From Roseinatronobacter sp. S2 (GTDB lineage Bacteria; Pseudomonadota; Alphaproteobacteria; Rhodobacterales; Rhodobacteraceae): a stretch of 64,000 bases of DNA. A model generated the notes under the pieces. The model was given only the letters and a program-made list of their open reading frames with translations. It was not told the origin of the DNA and did not search any database. Both the position numbers and the translations under genes were made by a program. Location: assembly GCF_029581395.1 (NCBI RefSeq), contig NZ_CP121113.1, positions 2,910,001 to 2,974,000 on the forward strand, written 5' to 3'. The stretch's first letter is position 1. Every line of letters starts with the position of its first letter. Shown here piece after piece: positions 35,162 through 42,613 of this stretch.

Positions 35162-35187
35162 AACGCCTGCCAGCATGAAACGGTTCC
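35162..35187 (-). promoter_or_regulatory. EcfG-type promoter of the 73-residue protein
   Basis: On the minus strand GGAAC (35183-35187), 17-bp spacer, CGTT (35162-35165); predicted start ~35 bp before the ATG. Confidence 0.75.
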
Positions 35188-35225
35188 TGCCACTGCGCAC
35201 ATATCGGCGACATTGCGCCCGCAGC

Positions 35226-35253
35226 AAAAAAAACGCTGGCCAGAAGGCCAGCG
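35226..35253 (-). terminator. Rho-independent terminator of the PLDc_N gene
   Basis: An 8-bp stem CGCTGGCC / GGCCAGCG with loop AGAA and eight A's on the left (U-run on the minus strand). Confidence 0.88.
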
Positions 35254-35298
35254 CAAGGTATGCCGATTGGGCGTCACCATTCGACACGAGGGAAAGTT

Positions 35299-35490
35299 TC
35301 AGCCTTTCTTGGGACCGGCAATGAACCAGATGATCAGGCCGACAACGGGAAACAGCAGAACAAGCAATATCCACAAGACCTTTTGCCCCTGACTGGACCC
35401 TGACCCCAAGATTGACACAGCCGCCCAGATGACCAGCGCCAGATGGATAATACCCAGAAAACCTGTGAAATTCGCATTCATTGAATTCAT
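35299..35490 (-). CDS. PLDc_N domain membrane protein
   Basis: 63 residues, two membrane helices (about 9-28 and 38-57) and the closing FPVVGLIIWFIAGPKKG. This is the stand-alone 'phospholipase D nuclease N-terminal' domain, which has no catalytic residues of its own. An exact EcfG-type promoter precedes it by ~30 bp. Confidence 0.88.
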   Translation of the reverse strand: MNSMNANFTGFLGIIHLALVIWAAVSILGSGSSQGQKVLWILLVLLFPVVGLIIWFIAGPKKG

Positions 35491-35518
35491 GCCTTTTCAG
35501 TTAAACTATCTGACACCA

Positions 35519-35543
35519 AACGCCTTCATGTGCATTCGGTTCC
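35519..35543 (-). promoter_or_regulatory. EcfG-type promoter of the PLDc_N gene
   Basis: On the minus strand GGAAC (35539-35543), 16-bp spacer, CGTT (35519-35522). Confidence 0.8.
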
Positions 35544-35564
35544 GCAAAAACATCAGGTTACAGT

Positions 35565-35657
35565 TTACCCCATGCCAGCCTGTGCCAACCAGCCCGCAAG
35601 AACAACAGCAAGCGTGGTCATTGAAAGTGCAAAGATAAGGGCAAGTTTCGGGCGCAT
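35565..35657 (-). CDS. 30-residue hydrophobic peptide after the ferric-reductase-like gene
   Basis: ATG at 35655-35657 lies four bases after the stop of the upstream reductase gene and opens MRPKLALIFALSMTTLAVVL, a basic start plus one membrane helix. Coupled translation is likely, as no separate ribosome site is seen. A real gene is plausible but unproven at this length. Confidence 0.45.
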   Translation of the reverse strand: MRPKLALIFALSMTTLAVVLAGWLAQAGMG

Positions 35658-35661
35658 GATC

Positions 35662-37062
35662 TCAGACCAGTTCAAAAATTTCATAATCGATATGGCGGTC
35701 GTGAACCCCAAGCCGGTGCAGATCGCCGCGCAAGGACGCAATCATCGGGGCAGGACCACATAAAAGATGCGGCCAGTCGCGCGTGTCAGCCGCAAGATGG
35801 CGTGTCAGAATGTCGAAATCAATCTGGCCATGCTCGCCGTCCCAATCTTCGGGCGGGTCATCCAGAACATGCACCAGCGTCAGGTTCAGCCGCTTGCGCA
35901 AAGCGTCCAGTTCATCGCGAAACGCCATATTGTCCCATGTGGGGTTCCCATAGATCAAGATGATCGGGCGCAGGTCATTGCGCGCATCCAGCGCATGCAG
36001 GTTTGACAGGATGGGGGTAATGCCCACCCCGCCGGCAATCATGACAAACCCCTGCGCCCCCGCCATCCGGTCCACGGAAAACGCGCCATATGGTCCATCC
36101 ACATAGGCACGCGCGCCGATTTCAGTTTGCGCCAGTTCGGTGCTGTGATCCCCCAGCGCCTTGATCGCAAAAGACAGGTTTGGGCCCTTTTCCGGCGCGG
36201 TGGAAATGGTGAACGGGTGTTCAATCAGTCCATAAGGGGACCGGTCGATTTTCAGCCAGGCGAATTGTCCCGGTTTCCAGCGTGTCAGGGCGCGGCCTTC
36301 GGGGGCAAGTTCCAACCGGCGCACGCCGCCGCCTTCATCGTGATTGGCCACAACGCGCCACGGGTTGCGCGACTGCATCCATGGACGGATCAGCCGCGCA
36401 AACACCAACAGCCCGACCCAGCCCAGCGTTGCCCCAAGCCACAATGCACGCTTTTCGGCTGTGTCCGTCAGGTTACCCACGCCCAGAACATGCGCAATCG
36501 CGGCCACAAACCCCGTGATCGCCAGCGCCAGATGCAGCTTGCGCCACCATTCATAGGACAGCCCCAGCAGCTTGCGCCATTGCGATGTGATGACAAGGCC
36601 AGCAAAACACAGCAGCGACACGCGGCCTGCGGTCAACTCCCACCGCGCCTGAAGCGGGTTCAACTCGCCAAGTGCGGGTTGATGAAAGACATAGAGCACC
36701 GCAAAATGCGCCCCCATCAATGCCAGCGCGCCCCAGCTAAGGTAACGGTGTGTCAGATAGACAATATCGGCCCCGAACGGATGCGTAATCCAGCGCAGCC
36801 GCCCCGTCAGCGCGAACTGCAAGGCAATCATCGCCAGTGCGCCAAACCCCAGCCCCATGCTGAAATCCCATGTCAGGCCGCCGGATGGCACGGCCTCGCC
36901 CACGAATACGATCACTGCAAACGGCAGGCACAGCGCCAGAAGGCCCAGTGCCAGCACCGCACAGGCATGTGCCATCACAACCAAGCGCCGATCATGACGC
37001 GGCTGATACCGGCGCGCAACTGTGGCGTTTGCGCTGCCAGTTCGGGGGAAAATTCTGTTCAT
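35662..37062 (-). CDS. Ferric-reductase-like transmembrane protein with ferredoxin-reductase domain
   Basis: A 466-residue flavocytochrome-like protein. Residues ~30-220 hold six membrane helices with haem-ligand histidines (RYLSWGALALMGAHF, WWRKLHLALAITGFVAAIAHV). Residues ~235-460 form an FAD/NAD(P) module: HPFTIST (FAD), AGGVGITPILSNL (NAD(P)) and LLCGPAPMI near the end. It moves electrons from NAD(P)H across the membrane to an external acceptor, possibly Fe(III) or oxygen. ATG 37062 is preferred over GTG 37080. It lies 48 bp after the DUF2231 gene, in one operon. Confidence 0.85.
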   Translation of the reverse strand: MNRIFPRTGSANATVARRYQPRHDRRLVVMAHACAVLALGLLALCLPFAVIVFVGEAVPSGGLTWDFSMGLGFGALAMIALQFALTGRLRWITHPFGADIVYLTHRYLSWGALALMGAHFAVLYVFHQPALGELNPLQARWELTAGRVSLLCFAGLVITSQWRKLLGLSYEWWRKLHLALAITGFVAAIAHVLGVGNLTDTAEKRALWLGATLGWVGLLVFARLIRPWMQSRNPWRVVANHDEGGGVRRLELAPEGRALTRWKPGQFAWLKIDRSPYGLIEHPFTISTAPEKGPNLSFAIKALGDHSTELAQTEIGARAYVDGPYGAFSVDRMAGAQGFVMIAGGVGITPILSNLHALDARNDLRPIILIYGNPTWDNMAFRDELDALRKRLNLTLVHVLDDPPEDWDGEHGQIDFDILTRHLAADTRDWPHLLCGPAPMIASLRGDLHRLGVHDRHIDYEIFELV

Positions 37063-37109
37063 CCTTATCCAACGTGGCACCAGCGGTGCCGGTTCCCTGT
37101 GCTGCGAAA

Positions 37110-37619
37110 TCAGGATGGGTCTTCGGGCATTTTTGTGCCGATCTGATAATCAAACACCAGCTTGCCCCCATGCCAGCCTGTGATCGCGGTCAACCCCGCC
37201 GCCACGGCCGACAGGCACAACCCCAGTGGCAGGACCGCGTCTTCAGGCTGACCAATGCGAAAGCCCCAATTCGCCCCGATCAGCGACAGCAGCATGACCG
37301 CCAGAACAAAATGCGTCCAGCTGGCCGAACGGTTGCGGATACCGCGCACGACAAGCAATTCCACCGTGCCGGTAATTCCGGCAATGACACCCATTACAAA
37401 CGCGCCGAATGCCGCCCAGCCCGCAACCCGTGTCCAGAACGCATCGGCGGTCCACCAATACAGCAGGTCTGCCCCCAGCACCGACATTGTAAGGGCGATG
37501 GGAAACGCAACCAGCATTGCATGCAAAGGGTGGCCAGCAATCGCAATGCGCGATTCCGTTGCCAACAGGGCGCGGTGTTCTTCGACCGGATCGGTGAAGC
37601 GGGAATTCTTGGGGGCCAT
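37110..37619 (-). CDS. DUF2231 membrane protein
   Basis: 169 residues, four membrane helices, with the DUF2231 opening AIAGHPLHAMLVAFPIALT near residue 25; its two histidine positions suggest haem or redox function. ATG 37617-37619 follows AGGAAAG. DUF2231 and ferric-reductase-like genes are often neighbours, supporting a shared redox role. It starts ~95 bp after the histidine kinase stop. Confidence 0.85.
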   Translation of the reverse strand: MAPKNSRFTDPVEEHRALLATESRIAIAGHPLHAMLVAFPIALTMSVLGADLLYWWTADAFWTRVAGWAAFGAFVMGVIAGITGTVELLVVRGIRNRSASWTHFVLAVMLLSLIGANWGFRIGQPEDAVLPLGLCLSAVAAGLTAITGWHGGKLVFDYQIGTKMPEDPS

Positions 37620-37713
37620 AGGTTCGCTTTCCTGGATCGGGGTTCCTTTTCGAATATCCGGGCCATATTGTGCAGCCCGCAAAGTTCCGCAGCACTTGCG
37701 CGAAAGCGCCGCT

Positions 37714-39444
37714 TCAGGGCAAAGTTGCGGTCTGCGATACCTGTTGTTCGGCGACACGCAGACAAACCTGCCAACCGTGGCACCCGTCCCGCGCGCTGGG
37801 GCCGATCTCGATATCGCCGTGAATCTGAAGCGCAAATGCGGTCATCAACTCCCGTCCCAACCCATCGCCCGGCAACTGCTCCAGCGGTTCCGACACGGAA
37901 TTCCACACGCTAAGTTCGGCAAACCCGCCCTTGCTGCGCAGGCTGATATCCAGCTGGCTGGTTCCACCCTGCGCGCCGGACGCATATTTCAGCGCGTTGG
38001 TCAGTGCTTCGGCAAATAACAATGATGCCGGAATGATCTTGTCATGGGCCAGATCCACTGACTCAAACTGTTTCGTCACGGTCAGATCAGCCGCGTCCGC
38101 TTTTGCCAGCGACAGCGTCTCTTGTAAAATGCTGTCAAAGAAACTGGCCGCATAGCGTTCGGCAATGCGGTCTTGTTCGTAAAGCGTGCGGTGAATAGTC
38201 GCCAGCGACCGCACACGCGCCTGAACACCTTTCAGGATCTGGCGCGCATCGGGGTCTTGCAAGCGGCGCATCTGCAAATTCAGAATAGACCCGATAAGCT
38301 GTAGGTTGTTTTTCACACGGTGGTGAATTTCCTTCAGCAGAATGGTCTTTTCTGCAAGCGCTTCTTCGCGTTCGCGTTCGTCACGACGGATCAGCAACGC
38401 CATCTTGGAAAAGGTGGAATCAATCTCGCGCAATTCGGTCGGCGCCTCATCGGGCAGGCGCTGAAATTCCGCACGGTTGCCCAAAGCAAAACGCCGCAAC
38501 TGCGAATTCAGCCGCTTCAGATGGCGCACAACCATGTAATCAACCGCGAACATAACCACGGCCAATGATGCAAACCACATCAGGACAGGAAAGCTTAACC
38601 GCCACAGGTTCATCGCAGCCGCAAACGGCAACTGGTCGCTGGACCAGCTTCCCAAGGCATAAAGCTGGCCGGGAATAACCTCTGCTATGGTGAATGTGCG
38701 GCTTTCGCCGTTCTCGCTGATGCCCCGCAAGACACCGTTGCGCGCATCCAGCAAGGAATTCAGCGTAGCGCCATCAGGCAGCATATCCACGGATTCGGCA
38801 TTATCCGCACTGGTCAGCGTGTCGCCGGACCGGTTGACCAGATATGTCATGCGCAGCCCGGTCTGCTGGTCCGGTTCTGTGGCAATCAAGGTGAATGTAT
38901 GCCGCGAAATCGAGATGCTGACATATCCCAGAAAATCGCCATCATCATAAACCGGCCTGTTGGCCAGCACGACGGGCCGCCCCGTGATCGCCCCTGATGG
39001 CTGAAAACTGAAAAAGCTGCGCGGGTTTTCCATATCCGCCTGCAAGGTCTCGGAATCGCTGAAATCCACCTCGTCACCCTGCGACACACAGCGCATCACA
39101 CCATCATGCGCAATGAAACCTGCGAAAGCATACAGACCGGTCGCATCGACAAATTCCCGCAAAAACCCTGAACATGCCGCAGTATCATCCAGACGGTCCA
39201 GCAACAGCGGCGTCAACCGGTGCGCCGACAACATTGCACTTTCCAGCAAACCCCGTTGTCCCGCAACCGCATCGGCAGTGCGCGAAACAAGCATCGCATC
39301 ATCCGACCGCGCCTGGTCGCGCAGCGACTGGTATTCGGAATAGATGGAAATCGCCCCCAAAGGTGCAAGCGCCAGCGTCATCAGAATCGCCAGACGGGTC
39401 GCCAGCTTGTCATTGAACTCGAACACTGCCAATGCTTGTTTCAA
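37714..39444 (-). CDS. HWE/HisKA_2-type sensor histidine kinase of the general stress response
   Basis: A 576-residue kinase with a membrane helix at ~17-37, a periplasmic sensor of ~240 residues (dCACHE-like), a second helix at ~285-308, a HAMP-like linker, then HisKA_2 with phospho-acceptor LLKEIHHRVKNNLQ near residue 370 and a C-terminal ATPase with FAEALTNALKYA and DGLGREL. HisKA_2/HWE kinases of this kind (PhyK, LovK, PakF) phosphorylate PhyR. It begins 13 bp after ecfG and is probably the third gene of the nepR-ecfG operon. Confidence 0.9.
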   Translation of the reverse strand: MKQALAVFEFNDKLATRLAILMTLALAPLGAISIYSEYQSLRDQARSDDAMLVSRTADAVAGQRGLLESAMLSAHRLTPLLLDRLDDTAACSGFLREFVDATGLYAFAGFIAHDGVMRCVSQGDEVDFSDSETLQADMENPRSFFSFQPSGAITGRPVVLANRPVYDDGDFLGYVSISISRHTFTLIATEPDQQTGLRMTYLVNRSGDTLTSADNAESVDMLPDGATLNSLLDARNGVLRGISENGESRTFTIAEVIPGQLYALGSWSSDQLPFAAAMNLWRLSFPVLMWFASLAVVMFAVDYMVVRHLKRLNSQLRRFALGNRAEFQRLPDEAPTELREIDSTFSKMALLIRRDEREREEALAEKTILLKEIHHRVKNNLQLIGSILNLQMRRLQDPDARQILKGVQARVRSLATIHRTLYEQDRIAERYAASFFDSILQETLSLAKADAADLTVTKQFESVDLAHDKIIPASLLFAEALTNALKYASGAQGGTSQLDISLRSKGGFAELSVWNSVSEPLEQLPGDGLGRELMTAFALQIHGDIEIGPSARDGCHGWQVCLRVAEQQVSQTATLP

Positions 39445-39457
39445 CCTTGTTGAGTTA

Positions 39458-40033
39458 TCAAAATCCGTTGGGTGCGCCAGCCATCACCATCGCAACAGAT
39501 TTATCTGTTGAATCAGGAAGTTCACCTTTTTCAAGATGCAGAATTTCCACCAATGCCTTGCGCGCACGGTTGGCGCGGCTTTTTATCGTGCCGGGGGCGC
39601 AACCACAGGTTTGCGCGGCTTCCTCGATGGAAAACCCCATGGCACCGACAAGAATAAGCGCCTCTCGCTGCTCGACCGGCAGAAGTTTCATCGCTGCGTT
39701 CAACTCTTGCAGGGCAAGGCGGCCGTCATGGTCGGGCTTGGACGCCATACGCGCGGCGAACACCCCTTCCCCATCGGACACTTCACGCGATTGCTTGCGG
39801 CGTTTTGACAAATAGGTGTTGCGCAAAATCGTGAACAGCCAGGCACGCAGGTTCGTGCCCTCGTTATATTGCGAAAACTTGCTCCATGCTTTCAGCACAG
39901 TTTCCTGCACCAGATCATCCGCGCCCGACACATCCCCTGTCAGGCCACGCGCGAAGGCGCGCAGGGCTGGCAAATGGGTGACAATTTCATCGCGCGGATC
40001 AATAAATTCTTGTTGTTCTGGGGTATCGTTCAT
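39458..40033 (-). CDS. ecfG: EcfG-type general stress sigma factor
   Basis: A 191-residue ECF sigma factor (ECF15 type). Sigma-2 spans ~15-85 (RAFARGLTGDVSGADDLVQETVLKAW and the WLFTILRN -10 recognition part) and sigma-4 ~110-165 (LPVEQREALILVGAMGFSIEEAAQTCGCAPGTIKSRANRAR). It directs RNA polymerase to GGAAC-N16/17-CGTT promoters. It overlaps nepR by 3-4 bases (ATGA), the normal order for this system. Confidence 0.96.
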   Translation of the reverse strand: MNDTPEQQEFIDPRDEIVTHLPALRAFARGLTGDVSGADDLVQETVLKAWSKFSQYNEGTNLRAWLFTILRNTYLSKRRKQSREVSDGEGVFAARMASKPDHDGRLALQELNAAMKLLPVEQREALILVGAMGFSIEEAAQTCGCAPGTIKSRANRARKALVEILHLEKGELPDSTDKSVAMVMAGAPNGF

Positions 40034-40218
40034 TTTTCCCCCGCCTTCTTTTGCGCATCCTGTTGTCGAAGCGCTTCCAGAAGATCAGTCAGGGATTTTG
40101 GCAATTCCTCAGAAGCCGCGTCGCTGTAAAGCCGCTTGAGGTTTTCATCAATCTGCTTGGAAACAGCCGGTGCGATGTCCTTTCTGTTTCCATTTCGTTT
40201 CCCACTCATAATCGACAT
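40030..40218 (-). CDS. nepR: Anti-sigma factor NepR
   Basis: 62 residues from ATG 40216-40218 (AAAGG four bases upstream); a second ATG at 40209 gives 59. The helix core ISKQIDENLKRLYSDAASEELPKSLTDLLEAL-like segment (here VSKQIDENLKRLY...) is the NepR signature. It binds EcfG, or PhyR when that is phosphorylated (partner switching). Confidence 0.95.
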   Translation of the reverse strand: MSIMSGKRNGNRKDIAPAVSKQIDENLKRLYSDAASEELPKSLTDLLEALRQQDAQKKAGEK

Positions 40219-40297
40219 ACAGCCTTTTGCTCCACAAATTTCACTCTGGCAGCTTCCGATCTGCTGCGCAACCATCGCAGCAATCGTGACAACCTTT

Positions 40298-40329
40298 GGA
40301 ACCAAACGCCTTGCACTGCGTTCGGTTCC
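40298..40329. promoter_or_regulatory. Overlapping divergent EcfG-type promoters for phyR and nepR-ecfG
   Basis: Rightward: GGAAC 40298-40302, 16-bp spacer, CGTT 40319-40322, for phyR. Leftward: GGAAC 40325-40329, 16-bp spacer, CGTT 40305-40308, for nepR. The two promoters occupy the same 32 bp, each -35 lying outside the other's -10, so polymerase can bind in only one direction at a time. Confidence 0.88.
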
Positions 40330-40412
40330 AAAGAATGTTTGTTTTTCATGTGTGCCTGAAGCGGGCCGAAAGTAGGGAAGTTCAAAGAATGCCGGAAGTT
40401 CAAGGAGAGACC

Positions 40413-41207
40413 ATGTCTATGTCGATGCGTATTGCGAAGGAACTGCCCTATTTGCGCCGGTATGCGCGGGCACTGACGGGCAGCCAGCAAACCGGCGACA
40501 GATATGCCGCCGCCACATTGGAAGCCATACTTGAAGACAGATCCCTGCTTGATAACGAAATCGCACCCAGGCTGGCGCTGTTCCGGGCATTTCATACCGT
40601 GTGGCAGACAACCGGCGCGCCGGTCAGCGAAGAGGTCGGCACCGGAACCGAGGCCCGCGCACAATCCCTGCTTGCCAACCTGACCACCAACACCCGAGAG
40701 GCGCTGTTGCTCCGCTCGCTTGAGGAGTTCAACTACGCTGACATCGCGCAGGTCATTCAGGTCACCGAGGATGAGGCCCGCGAACTGGTGTCGATTGCCT
40801 ATACCGAAATGTCGCGTTCGGTGCAGGGACGCATCCAGATTATCGAAGACGAGCCGCTGATTGCGCTGGATATCAAAAGCATTGTCACCGAGATGGGCCA
40901 TGACGTCACAGGGATTGCGCGCACCCATAAAGAAGCAGTCGCACTGGGCCAGAAGACACGCCCTGATCTTATTCTTGCCGACATTCACCTTGCAGACGAT
41001 TCCTCAGGGGTGGAAGCGGTCGCCGAACTGCTGCGCGACAACGCAGACATTCCGGTGATTTTCATCACCGCCTATCCCGAACGCCTGCTGACCGGCGAAA
41101 AGCCGGAGCCTGCCTTCCTGATCACCAAACCGTTCGAGGAAGAGCAGGTTCGCTCCGCAGTGTCACAGGCGATGTTCTTTGCATCCACAAAAACGCTAAA
41201 CGCCTGA
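40413..41207 (+). CDS. phyR: General stress response regulator PhyR
   Basis: A 264-residue anti-anti-sigma factor. Residues ~1-130 are an EcfG-like (sigma-like) domain: ELPYLRRYARALTGS and NTREALLLRSLEEFNYADIAQVI. Residues ~138-255 are a receiver with IIEDEPLIALD, the phosphorylated Asp in LILADIHLADDSSG and Lys in LITKPFEEE. Phosphorylation frees the sigma-like domain to bind NepR and release EcfG. ATG 40413 follows AGGAGAG. Confidence 0.96.
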   Translation: MSMSMRIAKELPYLRRYARALTGSQQTGDRYAAATLEAILEDRSLLDNEIAPRLALFRAFHTVWQTTGAPVSEEVGTGTEARAQSLLANLTTNTREALLLRSLEEFNYADIAQVIQVTEDEARELVSIAYTEMSRSVQGRIQIIEDEPLIALDIKSIVTEMGHDVTGIARTHKEAVALGQKTRPDLILADIHLADDSSGVEAVAELLRDNADIPVIFITAYPERLLTGEKPEPAFLITKPFEEEQVRSAVSQAMFFASTKTLNA

Positions 41208-41215
41208 ACCAGATC

Positions 41216-41248
41216 GTCGGCAAGCCCGAATTGCAACGGTTTGCCGAC
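41216..41248 (+). terminator. Hairpin after phyR
   Basis: An 8-bp stem GTCGGCAA / TTGCCGAC nine bases after the phyR stop. The U-run is weak. The rest of the gap to 41394 is AT-rich with a short CGTGTCAGACACG palindrome and no gene. Confidence 0.5.
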
Positions 41249-41394
41249 AGTTTCACCAAACTGAAAATGCAATTAAAGCGTCAGTTCAATCAACCAAAGA
41301 AAACACTTCTTTTCAGCTGAATATTCCTGAAAAATAACTCATCCATTTTAATTCAGATATTCACTATGTAAACATTTCGTGTCAGACACGAATT

Positions 41395-41419
41395 GGAACC
41401 AACAGCCCCGTCATCCGTT
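41395..41419 (+). promoter_or_regulatory. EcfG-type promoter of the DUF1328 gene
   Basis: GGAAC (41395-41399), 16-bp spacer, CGTT (41416-41419); predicted start ~42 bp before the ATG. Confidence 0.82.
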
Positions 41420-41468
41420 TCATTTTCATATGCCGACATATCGGCCCTGAAAAATGAAAGGAAACACT

Positions 41469-41642
41469 ATGCTAGGCTGGGCACTTACTTTTCTTATCGT
41501 CGCGCTGATTGCAGCAGCACTTGGTTTCACCGGCATCGCAGGTGCGGCATCGTCGATTGCACAGATCCTTTTCGTAATTTTCCTGATCCTTTTCGTCGTT
41601 GCCATGATCGCTCGTGCTGTTCGTGGACGCCCTCCGTTGTAA
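41469..41642 (+). CDS. DUF1328 small membrane protein
   Basis: 57 residues, two membrane helices, with the family pattern [20 protein letters not shown] then [17 protein letters not shown] 41469 follows AAAGGAAA; an ATG at 41454 would add five residues. DUF1328 proteins are regular members of EcfG regulons. Followed after 31 bp by the four-helix protein, probably in one transcript. Confidence 0.93.
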   Translation: MLGWALTFLIVALIAAALGFTGIAGAASSIAQILFVIFLILFVVAMIARAVRGRPPL

Positions 41643-41673
41643 TGCACGATTAACCCCACATGGGAGAATCATC

Positions 41674-42183
41674 ATGAAAGCCACTGACATCAAACACTTG
41701 CACCCAAAGGTTGCCGCAGGCGCCGCAGACGCGCCCACGCCGCCCGCAAGTGCATCGCCAAACCCCGACGACGACCGCATACAGCTGATCGGCGAAGTTC
41801 ACACGCGCGTTCTGGATACAATCGCAGGCTTTGAAAAAGTCGTCGAAAGAGCCGAACCTGAATTCAAACCTGTTGCAGAAACCTTTTTGTATATGCACAG
41901 AAAGCACGAAAGCGAACTAACCGCGTATTTGCAGAAATGCGGATATGCGCCTGAAAATGACGGGTCGTTTTTTGGCACTGTGAACAAGGCTGTGGTTGAA
42001 ATGCGATCCTGGTTTGAGGATGTTTCCGAAAATATCATGGACCGCATTATTCAAGGCGAAAAACATGTTCTGGAAGCATATGAAAACGCGCAATCCGTCG
42101 GGCAGACGGTTGAAGCAAACGCAATGCTTGCCAAGCATATGGCCGAATTGGACGCCATGATGCAAAAAAACGCACATGTCTAA
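41674..42183 (+). CDS. PA2169/DUF2383-type four-helix-bundle protein
   Basis: 169 residues. After an Ala/Pro-rich leader the helical region runs IQLIGEVHTRVLDTIAGFEKVVERAEPEFKPVAETF, then LYMHRKHESELTAYLQKCGY and VEMRSWFEDVSENIMDRIIQGEKHVLEAYENA, the ferritin-like helix bundle of DUF2383 proteins with Glu/His residues that could bind metal. GGGAGA precedes the ATG. Often stress-regulated in proteobacteria. Confidence 0.8.
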   Translation: MKATDIKHLHPKVAAGAADAPTPPASASPNPDDDRIQLIGEVHTRVLDTIAGFEKVVERAEPEFKPVAETFLYMHRKHESELTAYLQKCGYAPENDGSFFGTVNKAVVEMRSWFEDVSENIMDRIIQGEKHVLEAYENAQSVGQTVEANAMLAKHMAELDAMMQKNAHV

Positions 42184-42195
42184 ACGCAGATATCT

Positions 42196-42230
42196 CAGGC
42201 CGCCGGTAACAGGCGGCCTGATCTGTTTTG
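42196..42230 (+). terminator. Rho-independent terminator at the end of the stress island
   Basis: A 9-bp stem CAGGCCGCC / GGCGGCCTG followed by ATCTGTTTT. From here to the tRNA at 42387 I see no gene or other element. Confidence 0.75.
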
Positions 42231-42386
42231 GCGTTTGAAAGTGGCATACATCACCAAAACACATCAATTGCGGCGGCTCACGGGGGAAGTCAGCTTCTCG
42301 CCCCCCCAGCCTTGCAAACAAACCACGCTTCACCGCGCCGTCTGTCAGGCTATTTTGTGCACAATATTCATGGCCAAAAAGGAAGG

Positions 42387-42463
42387 TGGCGCACCCAGTA
42401 GGATTCGAACCTACGACCTTCGCCTTCGGAGGGCGACACTCTATCCAGCTGAGCTATGGGTGC
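42387..42463 (-). tRNA. tRNA-Arg (anticodon CCG)
   Basis: A complete cloverleaf on the minus strand: acceptor GCACCCA/TGGGTGC, anticodon stem TCGCC/GGCGA around CTCCGAA (anticodon CCG), T-loop TTCGAAT and encoded CCA. The 150 bp between it and sufS hold no feature I can support. Confidence 0.97.
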
Positions 42464-42613
42464 AGTCTGCTTGCGCGTCTCTTACGCCAGATTCTCTGGA
42501 AATGAAAGAGCAGACTGACAACACCGCCGGTCTTTATCCTGTCCCTCAATCCGGTGTGGCAATGTATGACAATCTTCGTCGTCAACAGGAAGACGCCCGC
42601 CCTGGAACACCAG

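Noticed and set aside
37620..37713. GGAAC upstream of the DUF2231 gene as a further EcfG promoter
   Set aside because: Two GGAAC boxes exist on the minus strand but neither has CGTT at 16 or 17 bp.
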